Shown here: positions 1 through 6,675 of the stretch, one piece after another
Layout of the letters: each line of letters starts with the position of its first letter
How positions within the stretch are numbered: position 1 is the stretch's first letter
Source of the DNA: JBBQVO01 sp038211505
Lineage (GTDB): Bacteria; Chloroflexota; Dehalococcoidia; DSTF01; JACRBR01
Length of the DNA: 23,136 bases
NCBI GenBank assembly: GCA_038211505.1
Contig: JBBQVO010000034.1
Span: 1 to 23,136, forward strand
Direction: 5' to 3'
Notes under the pieces: generated by a model
Seen by the model: the letters and a program-made list of their open reading frames with translations, nothing else
Databases searched by the model: none
What the model was told of the DNA's origin: nothing
Position numbers and translations under genes: made by a program

Positions 1-1
1 G

Positions 2-232
2 GGCTATAACACCTCACCGACGCTCGTCGATACCGACGGCGACGGCTGCCCCGACGGCCGCGAGATCGCCTCCGTCGACGGCAACCACGGCGTCAACTCC
101 ACCGACCTGCTGCTCATCGCGCAGCAGTTCGGCCGCGCCGATCGCCCCGTGCAGGACATCAACAAGAGCGGCATCGTCAACTCCTCCGACCTCCTGCTCG
201 CCGCCCAAAACTTCGGCAGCAGCGCCTGTTGA
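2..232 (+). CDS. C-terminal end of a secreted TSP3/dockerin-like protein (5' truncated)
   Basis: An open frame runs in from the window edge (GGC TAT AAC...) and stops at TGA 230-232, giving the last 76 residues of a larger protein. It contains a calcium-type acidic loop (DTDGDGCPDGRE) and two dockerin-like helices, STDLLLIAQQFG and, after DINKSGIVN, SSDLLLAAQNFG. It ends in a C-terminal cysteine (FGSSAC). The whole segment matches the end of the next gene almost residue for residue, so this is probably the tail of a second secreted beta-helix or repeat protein in tandem with it. Dockerin-like modules usually bind calcium and mediate protein-protein docking; the partner here is unknown. The N-terminal domains lie outside the window. 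Confidence 0.8.
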   Translation, partial: GYNTSPTLVDTDGDGCPDGREIASVDGNHGVNSTDLLLIAQQFGRADRPVQDINKSGIVNSSDLLLAAQNFGSSAC

Positions 233-251
233 CGCCGGTCACGGGCGGCCA

Positions 252-280
252 TTGACAGAATCGCGGGGGACGCTCATGCT
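252..280 (+). promoter_or_regulatory. Candidate sigma-70-type promoter for the beta-helix gene
   Basis: A consensus -35 hexamer TTGACA lies at 252-257. After 17 nt comes a weak -10, CATGCT, at 275-280. It sits in the 105-bp gap between the two secreted-protein genes and would give a leader of about 50 nt. The -35 is perfect but the -10 matches only three of six positions. Confidence 0.35.
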
Positions 281-337
281 GGCCTCGTCGCCGAGGGCGG
301 CCCGTGGCAACCCCGCCACGATGCGTCGGAGGATCTC

Positions 338-3300
338 ATGGTCGGTCGACTTGCCGTGCTGCGGACGGTTCCGGGTGCGCGTTTCGTGCGGCTGCTGGCG
401 CTGGCCGCCATAGCTGCCCTGGCGGTGGTCGTGCCTGGACGCGCGGGCGTCGCGCCGGTACGCGCCGGCGTCACCTACACCGTCGACGCCAACCTCGATA
501 CCGACGACGCCGTGCCGGGCGACGGCTTCTGCGACGAAGGCCGCGGCTTCTGCACGCTGCGCGCCGCCATCGATGAGGTGAACGCCGGCGCTGGCGGTGA
601 CCGCATCGAGTTCTCGATCAACTCCATCACCGTTCCGTCGTCGAATCTACCCATCGTCCTCGTGCCGGTGACGATCGACGGCAGCACGCAATGCGCCACG
701 CCGCCCTGCGTCAGTCTGCGCGGCACCGGCGCCAGCGTCACCGACGGCATCGTGCTCGCCGGCGGCGCCAGCACGATCCGCGGGCTCGCGCTCCGCGATT
801 TCTCGAGCGGCAGCGGCATCGTTCTCAGTGACACCGGCGGCGACCTGATCGCCGGCAACTACATCGGCACGCGGATCGATGGCGCTACGGCGGCTTCGAA
901 CGGCACTGGCATCTACGTCGCCAGCGCGACCAACACGATCGGCGGGACGACCGCCGCCGACCGCAACGTCATCTCCGGCAACATCGGCGCCGGCATCTTC
1001 ATCGATGGCGGAAACGGCGGCAGCGCCACAACGATCTCCGGCAACTACATCGGCGCGACGAAGACCGGTTTCGGCCCACGCGGCAACGGCGGCGACGGCA
1101 TCACGATAAGCGGCGCCAACGGCGCGATCATCGGCGATGGATCCCTCGGCGCCCGCAACACGATCATCTCGAACGGCGGCAGCGGCATCTCGATCGAGGG
1201 CGACAACAACAGCGTCGCCGGCAACCTCATCGGCACCGATCCCACGAACGACACGACGCACGGCAACTCGCAGCACGGTGTCTCGATCGTCGGCGGCAAC
1301 AACAACAAGATCGGCACGCTCAGCGGCTTCTTCCAGATCATCTCCGGCAACCTCGTCGATGGCATCCATCTGAGCGGCACCGGCACCCTGGCCAACCAAA
1401 TCCGCGGCAACTTCATCGGCACCGGCACGAACGGAGAGTTCGCGATCAAGAACACCCGCGACGGCATCGGCATCGACGGCGGCGCCCACGACAACATCGT
1501 CGGCGCCTTCAACGTCAACCTGATTTCCGGGAACGGCCGGAACGGCGTGTTGATCAGCGGATCCACGACAAAAGGCAACAGTGTCAGCTACAGCACCATC
1601 GGGCTCGATTTCGCGGGCACGGTCGCGATGCCAAACATCGAAGCCGGCGTGCGCATCGATGGCGCACCGAACAATACCGTCGGCTCGAACGCGACGATAT
1701 TTCGCAACACGATCTCCGGCAACGGCACGAATGGCGTGATGTTGACACTTGCCGGCACAACGGGCACGAAGATCACCGGCAACTACATCGGCACGAATAC
1801 CGCCGGCACGGCCGCCATCCCGAACTCTTTCAACGGCATAGCGCAGACGCTCGGTACCACCACGACCATCGGCGGCTCAGCGGCCGGCGAGCGCAACATC
1901 ATCTCAGGCAACACGACCAACGGCGTCATCATCGCCGGCAACTCGTCGTCGACGATCGCCGGCAACTACATCGGGACGAATGTCAGCGGAGATGCCGCGA
2001 TCGCCAATCAGGGCGGCGGTATCCAGGTGCAGTCGAGCGATCTGACGACGATTGGCGGCGTGGCGGCCGGCGCCGGCAACGTCATCTCCGGCAACTCCTT
2101 CGAAGGCATCGTTTTGTCGAGTTCGGATCACAACACGACGGTGCTCGGCAACCTCATCGGGACGAAAGCCGATGGCACGTCCGTGCTCGGCAACGATGGC
2201 CCGGGCGTCTTCGTCGGCGGTCACGACAACCTGATCGGCGCTGCGACGCCCGGCGGGAGCAACACGATCGCCGACAACAACGGGGATGGCGTACTGGTGG
2301 ACGGAGCCGGCGCGACGAACAACGCGATCCTCAACAACTCGCTGCACGACAACGCAGGCAAAGCGATCTCGCTCACGAACGGCGCCAACGGCGGCATCCA
2401 GCCCCCGACGATCACGGGCGTCACGGCCACGACCGTCAGCGGCACCTCCGGCTGCCAGGGCTGCGGCATCATCGTCTTCTCGGACAACGCAGACGAGGGG
2501 CGGATCGATCACGGCCTTGTCACTACCACTGACGCGAGCGGCAACTGGAATGCCAGCGTTGTCGTCAGCGGACCTAACATCACGGCCGCAATGACGTTTC
2601 CCGGCACTGGCGCGACATCGGAGTTGCGACTCTGGGACAGCGACGGCGACGGCATCGGCAACGGCTTCCCGAAAGCCATCGACAACTGCCCGAACGTCGC
2701 CAACGCCAACCAGCTCAACACCGACAGCGCGCCGCTCGTCACGCCCGCCGAGCCCAACGACGTCACCATCGCCCGCAGCGACACACTCGGCGATGTCTGC
2801 GACCCCGACGACGACAACGATGGCCTCTTCGACGGCGACGAGCTCGTCATCGGCCCCGGCCATCTCAGCCACTTCCTCTGCCCGAGCGCCTCGGCCGACC
2901 TCGATCCATTGAAATCCGACACCGACGGCGATCACGTCCTCGACGGCGCCGAATGCGCCCTCGGCAGCGATCCGGCGAACGCGGCATCGAAGCCCGCCGT
3001 GCCGGCAGCCGGCACCGATCCCGACGCCGACGGCCTCTCGACCGCGTTCGAGATGACGATCGGCTCGAATCCCAATAACCAGGACAGCGACGGCGACAAG
3101 ATCCCGGACGGCGTCGAATACAAGGGCTACAACACCTCACCGACGAACGCCGATAGCGACGGCGACGGCTGCCCTGACGGCCGCGAAGTGGCGTCGATGG
3201 ACGGCAACCACGGCGTCAGTTCGACGGATCTACTCATCGTCGCCAAGGAGTTCGGCCGCGCCGATCGGCCGGTTCAGGATCTGAACAAGAACGGCATCGT

Positions 3301-3355
3301 CAACTCCTCCGACCTCCTGCTCGCCGCCCAGAACTTCGGAAGCAGCCCGTGCTGA
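338..3355 (+). CDS. Secreted CSLREA-type parallel beta-helix protein with TSP3 and dockerin-like C-terminus
   Basis: 1005 residues. GGAGG at 328-332 lies 5 nt before ATG 338, which fixes the start. Residues about 16-44 are a hydrophobic export signal (LLALAAIAALAVVV). Residues 45-83 match the CSLREA N-terminal domain (VTYTVDANLDTDD, then GDGFCDEGRGFCTLRAA). Residues about 90-720 are right-handed beta-helix repeats alternating NxISGN...GIxI with GNYIGTxxxGxxA...NxxxGI and IGGxxAxxRNVISGN. Residues about 765-945 hold thrombospondin type-3 calcium loops (DSDGDGIGNG, DNCPNVANANQLNTD, DPDDDNDGLFDGDE, DSDGDKIPDGVE). Residues about 950-1005 hold two dockerin-like repeats and end in FGSSPC. Such proteins are exported and calcium-stabilised; some bind or cleave polysaccharide, but I see no catalytic residues that would support calling an enzyme. 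The substrate is unknown. Confidence 0.9.
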   Translation: MVGRLAVLRTVPGARFVRLLALAAIAALAVVVPGRAGVAPVRAGVTYTVDANLDTDDAVPGDGFCDEGRGFCTLRAAIDEVNAGAGGDRIEFSINSITVPSSNLPIVLVPVTIDGSTQCATPPCVSLRGTGASVTDGIVLAGGASTIRGLALRDFSSGSGIVLSDTGGDLIAGNYIGTRIDGATAASNGTGIYVASATNTIGGTTAADRNVISGNIGAGIFIDGGNGGSATTISGNYIGATKTGFGPRGNGGDGITISGANGAIIGDGSLGARNTIISNGGSGISIEGDNNSVAGNLIGTDPTNDTTHGNSQHGVSIVGGNNNKIGTLSGFFQIISGNLVDGIHLSGTGTLANQIRGNFIGTGTNGEFAIKNTRDGIGIDGGAHDNIVGAFNVNLISGNGRNGVLISGSTTKGNSVSYSTIGLDFAGTVAMPNIEAGVRIDGAPNNTVGSNATIFRNTISGNGTNGVMLTLAGTTGTKITGNYIGTNTAGTAAIPNSFNGIAQTLGTTTTIGGSAAGERNIISGNTTNGVIIAGNSSSTIAGNYIGTNVSGDAAIANQGGGIQVQSSDLTTIGGVAAGAGNVISGNSFEGIVLSSSDHNTTVLGNLIGTKADGTSVLGNDGPGVFVGGHDNLIGAATPGGSNTIADNNGDGVLVDGAGATNNAILNNSLHDNAGKAISLTNGANGGIQPPTITGVTATTVSGTSGCQGCGIIVFSDNADEGRIDHGLVTTTDASGNWNASVVVSGPNITAAMTFPGTGATSELRLWDSDGDGIGNGFPKAIDNCPNVANANQLNTDSAPLVTPAEPNDVTIARSDTLGDVCDPDDDNDGLFDGDELVIGPGHLSHFLCPSASADLDPLKSDTDGDHVLDGAECALGSDPANAASKPAVPAAGTDPDADGLSTAFEMTIGSNPNNQDSDGDKIPDGVEYKGYNTSPTNADSDGDGCPDGREVASMDGNHGVSSTDLLIVAKEFGRADRPVQDLNKNGIVNSSDLLLAAQNFGSSPC
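3124..3355 (+). repeat. Direct repeat of 1-232 (duplicated C-terminal module)
   Basis: The DNA from 3124 aligns without gaps to the window start (both begin GGGCTA, then AACACCTCACCGACG) and continues to the stop codons of the two genes, with scattered, largely synonymous differences. It encodes the TSP3 loop and both dockerin-like repeats. The spacing of about 3.1 kb fits tandem gene duplication or exchange of a shared C-terminal cassette. Confidence 0.85.
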
Positions 3356-3528
3356 CCGCCGCTCATCGCGCGCGCCAGTAAAGACGTGTTCACCGCACGC
3401 AGTTCTCGTCGGCGATCGGCCGGCGCGCGATGTCCACAAGCGCCAGCATCGCATCGAGCGAACGGCTGCTCACGCTTCGGCCCTCGGCGCGCGTTTCTGA
3501 ATTTCGGAACTGTGTTTGTGGTCAGCGT

Positions 3529-3615
3529 CTACCGGATCGTGATGACGCCGGCGACGACCAGCAGGATCAGGATCAACAGGACGATGATGATGATTCGCGA
3601 ATTGCCGCTGCTCAT
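3529..3615 (-). CDS. 28-residue single-span membrane micro-protein
   Basis: The minus strand carries TGGGAGG (complement of 3621-3627), a 5-nt spacer and ATG at 3615. It reads 28 codons to TAG at 3529-3531. The product is MSSGNSR followed by an almost pure Ile/Leu/Val stretch (IIIIVLLILILLVVAGVI) and TIR, that is, one transmembrane helix with a polar N-terminus and a basic end. The strong ribosome-binding site and the clean hydrophobic design argue for a real gene, although it is far below the size limit of most gene callers. It is transcribed away from rpsF. No function can be assigned; tiny hydrophobic proteins of this kind are common and poorly characterised. The remainder of 3356-3712 shows no other convincing gene or terminator. 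Confidence 0.6.
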   Translation of the reverse strand: MSSGNSRIIIIVLLILILLVVAGVITIR

Positions 3616-3712
3616 AGATTCCTCCCAACAATGTCGATTACCATGCCACATGAGGCCATGCGTCGCAATGCTTCTCGGCGCGGGGCGCTTGGTTGTCAAT
3701 CCGTAGCTCACG

Positions 3713-3741
3713 TTGACTTCCAACACGGGCATTTCTATACT
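3713..3741 (+). promoter_or_regulatory. Sigma-70-type promoter of the rpsF-ssb-rpsR operon
   Basis: TTGACT (3713-3718), a 17-nt spacer and TATACT (3736-3741) differ from the consensus hexamers at one position each. Transcription would start near 3748, leaving a leader of about 110 nt before the rpsF start. This is the best promoter match in the window, as expected for a ribosomal protein operon. Confidence 0.75.
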
Positions 3742-3770
3742 TCCACGCGCTCTCACACGGCGTCTCGCAG

Positions 3771-3854
3771 ACTCCGCAGACTCGGAGTGCGCAGGCGCTC
3801 CACACTTGATCAGACATTCGGGAACGGCAGAACTCGCCCGAACACCGGCGGAGG
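3771..3854 (+). promoter_or_regulatory. Structured rpsF leader, candidate S6:S18 autoregulatory element
   Basis: Two hairpins lie between the promoter and the rpsF start. The first is ACTCCG/CGGAGT (3771-3776 with 3783-3788, 6-nt loop). The second is TTCGGG/CCCGAA (3817-3822 with 3837-3842, 14-nt loop). The second runs straight into GAACACCGGCGGAGG (3840-3854), which shares GAACACCGG with the 16S rRNA segment around the S6:S18 binding region and ends in the Shine-Dalgarno sequence itself. From memory of the literature, S6:S18 represses its own mRNA through rpsF leaders that mimic this rRNA site. The match is by eye only. Confidence 0.4.
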
Positions 3855-3858
3855 ATAT

Positions 3859-4149
3859 GTGCGCGATTACGAACTGGTAGTGGTCATGAACCCCGATATC
3901 GCCGAGGAGGACGTCCCCGCGGCGATCGAGCGGGTCACCGGCGCCGTGACGTCGCGCGGTGGCGAAATCGTCGAGACACGCCCGTGGGGCCGCCGCCGCC
4001 TCGCCTACCCGATCGACCGGCACAGTGAAGGCAACTACGTCATCACCCAGATCAAGCTCGATCCCGAACGCACGCACGAACTCGAGACCGGCTTCGCCAT
4101 CTCCGACGATGTGCTGCGCCACCTGCTGGTGCGCAAGGACGAAGCGTAA
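3859..4149 (+). CDS. rpsF: 30S ribosomal protein S6
   Basis: 96 residues, the normal S6 length. S6 binds S18 and 16S rRNA in the platform of the small subunit. The frame is open further upstream, but GGAGG at 3850-3854 with a 4-nt spacer points to GTG 3859 as the start, giving the typical N-terminus (M)RDYELVVVMNPD. Also typical are GGEIVETRPWGRRRLAYPI and the later SEGNYVITQIKLDPE. The overlapping ATG at 3857 is out of frame. It is the first gene of an rpsF-ssb-rpsR operon, preceded by a strong promoter and a structured leader. Confidence 0.95.
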   Translation: MRDYELVVVMNPDIAEEDVPAAIERVTGAVTSRGGEIVETRPWGRRRLAYPIDRHSEGNYVITQIKLDPERTHELETGFAISDDVLRHLLVRKDEA

Positions 4150-4150
4150 C

Positions 4151-4167
4151 GTCCGGCCGGGCCGGAC
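4151..4167 (+). other. GC-rich perfect hairpin directly after rpsF
   Basis: GTCCGGCC-G-GGCCGGAC is a perfect inverted repeat beginning 2 nt after the rpsF stop codon. It folds as a 7-bp stem with a 3-nt loop. No T-tract follows and ssb starts 34 nt downstream, so it is unlikely to be a terminator. An mRNA-stability or partial-attenuation role that sets S6 against SSB output is possible. Confidence 0.55.
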
Positions 4168-4201
4168 TGGATCCGCGTAACGACGAGAGGGACGGGCTTT
4201 C

Positions 4202-4639
4202 ATGGCGGGTTTGAACAAGGTCATGCTCATCGGCAACGTCGGGAAGGATCCCGAGATGCGCTACACGGCCAACGGCAAGGCCGTCGCGACGTTCTCCGTC
4301 GCCTGCAACCGCGTCCGCAACGGCCCCGAGGGCGAGCGCCTCGAAGAGACGGACTGGTTCGACATCGTCACATGGGACAAGCTAGCCGAGCTGTGCAGCC
4401 AGTTCCTGCAGAAGGGCCGGCAGGCGTACGTCGAAGGCCGCCTGCAGAGCCGCTCATGGGAGGGCCAAGACGGCCAGAAGCACTACAAGACGGAAGTCGT
4501 CGCGCAAACCGTGCTCTTTCTCGGTAGCGGCGGCGGTGGCGCCGGCGGCGGCGGTGGCAACCGCGCCCCGCGCTTCGATGACGCCGGCGCAGCCGGCGGC
4601 GGCCCGCCCGTCGATCCCGACGATCTGCCGTTCGAGTAG
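4202..4639 (+). CDS. ssb: Single-stranded DNA-binding protein
   Basis: 145 residues. SSB coats single-stranded DNA during replication, repair and recombination. The N-terminal 105 residues form the OB-fold with family motifs (LNKVMLIGNVGKDPEMRYT, VATFSVACNR, ETDWFDIVTWDKLAE, KGRQAYVEGRLQSRSW). A Gly-rich linker follows and then the acidic tip DPDDLPFE, which recruits partner proteins. AGAGGGA at 4186-4192 precedes ATG 4202 by 9 nt. Its position between rpsF and rpsR is the classical bacterial arrangement. Confidence 0.97.
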   Translation: MAGLNKVMLIGNVGKDPEMRYTANGKAVATFSVACNRVRNGPEGERLEETDWFDIVTWDKLAELCSQFLQKGRQAYVEGRLQSRSWEGQDGQKHYKTEVVAQTVLFLGSGGGGAGGGGGNRAPRFDDAGAAGGGPPVDPDDLPFE

Positions 4640-4688
4640 CGGCTGTGCGAGGCCGAACCGATGGCAGAAGAATGCGAATCGCGCATAC

Positions 4689-4732
4689 GCGTCCCGACGG
4701 ACGCTGCCCGAGGGCCCTGTCCCGAGGGACGC
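4689..4732 (+). other. Structured ssb-rpsR spacer with mutually exclusive hairpins
   Basis: The 141-bp gap between ssb and rpsR holds GCGTCC-CGAC-GGACGC (4689-4704) and GTCC-CGAG-GGAC (4719-4730). The 5' arm can also pair at longer range, GCGTCCC (4689-4695) with GGGACGC (4726-4732). Only one fold can form at a time. No T-run follows. This could influence rpsR translation, but nothing in the sequence proves it. Confidence 0.35.
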
Positions 4733-4780
4733 TAAACGTAGACGGGCACGACGATGATCGTGCTCGCAACAGGAGGAACC

Positions 4781-5230
4781 GTGACGACCGACGTAGGCGA
4801 AAGCCAACCGCCATCTCCAAACGATCAACCAGCGCCGCAGGCGCCATCGCGTCCTGAAGGCGGCTCGCCCCGCTACGAAGGCTCATCGCCCCGCTACGAA
4901 GGCGGCGGTGGCGGCCGTGGTGGCGATGGCCCGCGCGGTGATCGCGACGATCGCCCGCGCCGCCCCGGCGGCGGTGGTGGCGGCGGCGGCGGGCGCGGAC
5001 GTTTCGGCCGGCGCAAAGTCTGCGCCTTCTGCGTCGACAAGATCGAGCACATCGACTACAAGGAGCCGGGCAAGCTCCGGCGCTTCGTCTCGGAGCGCGG
5101 GAAGATCGACCCGCGCCGCAAGACCGGCACCTGCGCCCGGCACCAGCGCCGCCTGACGCTCGCCATCAAACGCGCTCGCCACCTCGCCCTGCTGCCATAC
5201 ACCGCCGATCACCTTTTCCCGTCCTGGTAG
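4781..5230 (+). CDS. rpsR: 30S ribosomal protein S18, zinc-ribbon type, with long Gly-rich N-terminal extension
   Basis: 149 residues against the usual 70-90. AGGAGG at 4771-4776 with a 4-nt spacer selects GTG 4781 rather than the upstream in-frame ATG at 4754. Residues 1-78 are a disordered Pro/Gly/Arg extension containing a doubled SPRYEG unit and runs of 5 and 9 glycines. Residues 79-149 are the S18 core (RKVCAFCVDK, DYKEPGKLRRFVSERGKI, RHQRRLTLAIKRARHLALLPY). Cys81, Cys84, Cys118 and His121 form the metal-binding set of C+ ribosomal proteins. S18 pairs with S6 in the platform of the 30S subunit. It is the last gene before a strong terminator. Confidence 0.95.
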   Translation: MTTDVGESQPPSPNDQPAPQAPSRPEGGSPRYEGSSPRYEGGGGGRGGDGPRGDRDDRPRRPGGGGGGGGGRGRFGRRKVCAFCVDKIEHIDYKEPGKLRRFVSERGKIDPRRKTGTCARHQRRLTLAIKRARHLALLPYTADHLFPSW

Positions 5231-5267
5231 CCATCGATGCGCCCACGCGGGAACGGCCTGACGACGA

Positions 5268-5300
5268 GACGCAGCCGCCCGGCTGCGTCGTATCTTTTCT
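5268..5300 (+). terminator. Intrinsic terminator of the rpsF-ssb-rpsR operon
   Basis: GACGCAGCC (5268-5276), loop GCCC and GGCTGCGTC (5281-5289) make a perfect 9-bp GC-rich stem. It is followed by a T-rich tract TATCTTTTCT (5291-5300). It lies 37 nt after the rpsR stop, the expected place for a rho-independent terminator. Confidence 0.85.
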
Positions 5301-5340
5301 GATGCAGGGATCGGTGTTTGGATGCGGAGGATGACGAACG

Positions 5341-6675
5341 ATGGCTGACAACAGCAAGCCGCCAGGCACGGGAGCGCCCTCCGGCGGAAAGCCGGCGCGC
5401 GCCGCCGCGCCCCGCCCGTCGAGCTCGCGCAACGGGCTCCATATCGATTCGGAGCAGCAGGCGCGGCTGATGCTGATCGGCGCCGTCGTCGTTATCCTGC
5501 TGGTCGCCTCCGGCTTCATCGCCTTCGGGTACTGGTACTCCGTGATTCGGCCGCGCAACCGCACCGTGCTGCAGTTCGATGACACCAAGATCTCCTACTC
5601 GGCGATGAAACGCCGTATGGGCTACGAGTTCTTCCAGAACGTGACGTACCAGCAGAACCCCGGCGTGCTGCCCGCCATCTCGTACCAGAACTTGCTCGAT
5701 GAGCTGACGAAGACCCACCTCGCGCCGGACGATCTCGCCGTTGGCGCGACCGATGCCGAGTTTGAGAAAGAACTGCGCTCGAAGATCAGCGTCAGCGATG
5801 CTGCCGATCAGAAGACGTTCAACGATCAGTTTCGCATCGCACTCGATACATCTGGCCTCAACGAAACTGAGTACCGCCGCCTCGTGCTCGGTGAGTTGTT
5901 GGACAAGAAGATCCGCGACAAGTACACGGCGGAGGCGCCGGCAACGACGCAGGAGGTGAAATACGAAGCCTTCTCCGCAACGAGCGCGGACGCCGCGAGC
6001 AAAGCGATCGCGCGGATCAACGGCGGCGAGGACTTCGCGACGGTCGCCAAGTCCGTCTCACCAAGTGACACGACGCTGGCGAGCACGGGCGGCCTCCACG
6101 ATTACGAGCCGCAGGGCGCGGCGAACGCCGCCTACAGCGACTACCTCTTCTCGACGAACGACATCGGCAAGGTGAGCGCGCCGATCACGGGGTTCGGATC
6201 ATCGCCCAGCTACTACGTCGTCCGCCTGATCGACCGCTCCGATCAACCGGTGAAGGACGCGCAGAAGAAGACGATCGCCGACAAGCAGATCAACGACTGG
6301 CTCAAGAAAGAGCAGGACGATCTGACGACGCAGGGGAAGATCAAGCGCGACTGGACCACGACGGCGCAGAACAGCGCGCTCGTCTCTGTCGTCAACGACG
6401 TGCTCCCGCGCCAGCAAGCGGCGCAGAAGAAGAAGCTCGCTGATCAGCAGAAAGGCGAGCAGATTCGCCAGACGACCGTCGCCGAACTGACGGCGCGTCC
6501 GAAGACGGCGGCCGCGGGTGGCACGCCCGCCGCCGATGGCACGCCCAACCCCGACGTGACGCCCGCCGCCGGCGACACGCCGGTCGCTGGCGCTTCGCCG
6601 CCGGCCGACTCCGGGCAGAGCGGGAGCCCGGCCGCGCCGTCGCAACCGGTCGCCCCCGGCAACAATGGGCAGTGA
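5341..6675 (+). CDS. Membrane-anchored SurA/PpiC-type peptidyl-prolyl isomerase
   Basis: 444 residues. Residues 1-38 are a polar cytoplasmic tail. Residues about 41-66 are one transmembrane helix (LMLIGAVVVILLVASGFIAFGYWY), which leaves the rest outside the membrane. Residues about 75-195 resemble the SurA-like N-terminal chaperone region. Residues about 200-300 fit a parvulin (PpiC) rotamase domain: INGGEDFATVAKSVSPSDTT, then TGGLHDY, then YYVVRLIDR. A charged helical segment follows, and the last 60 residues are Ala/Thr/Pro/Gly-rich. Such proteins help exported proteins fold. GGAGG at 5326-5330 lies 10 nt before ATG 5341. The 3' end overlaps hom by 11 nt. Catalytic competence of the parvulin domain is not certain by eye. 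Confidence 0.85.
   Translation: MADNSKPPGTGAPSGGKPARAAAPRPSSSRNGLHIDSEQQARLMLIGAVVVILLVASGFIAFGYWYSVIRPRNRTVLQFDDTKISYSAMKRRMGYEFFQNVTYQQNPGVLPAISYQNLLDELTKTHLAPDDLAVGATDAEFEKELRSKISVSDAADQKTFNDQFRIALDTSGLNETEYRRLVLGELLDKKIRDKYTAEAPATTQEVKYEAFSATSADAASKAIARINGGEDFATVAKSVSPSDTTLASTGGLHDYEPQGAANAAYSDYLFSTNDIGKVSAPITGFGSSPSYYVVRLIDRSDQPVKDAQKKTIADKQINDWLKKEQDDLTTQGKIKRDWTTTAQNSALVSVVNDVLPRQQAAQKKKLADQQKGEQIRQTTVAELTARPKTAAAGGTPAADGTPNPDVTPAAGDTPVAGASPPADSGQSGSPAAPSQPVAPGNNGQ

Noticed and set aside
647..1489. A 280-codon antisense frame in the beta-helix gene
   Set aside because: Reflects the repeated codons of the beta-helix repeats read backwards; no start signal and no domain.
338..3355. Reading the beta-helix protein as a pectate lyase or other polysaccharide-degrading enzyme
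   Set aside because: The repeats give the fold only; no catalytic Asp/Arg/Lys cluster typical of those families could be picked out.
3386..3706. Plus-strand frames between the beta-helix gene and rpsF
   Set aside because: No ribosome-binding site and non-protein-like composition; the better-supported gene there is the minus-strand 28-residue ORF.
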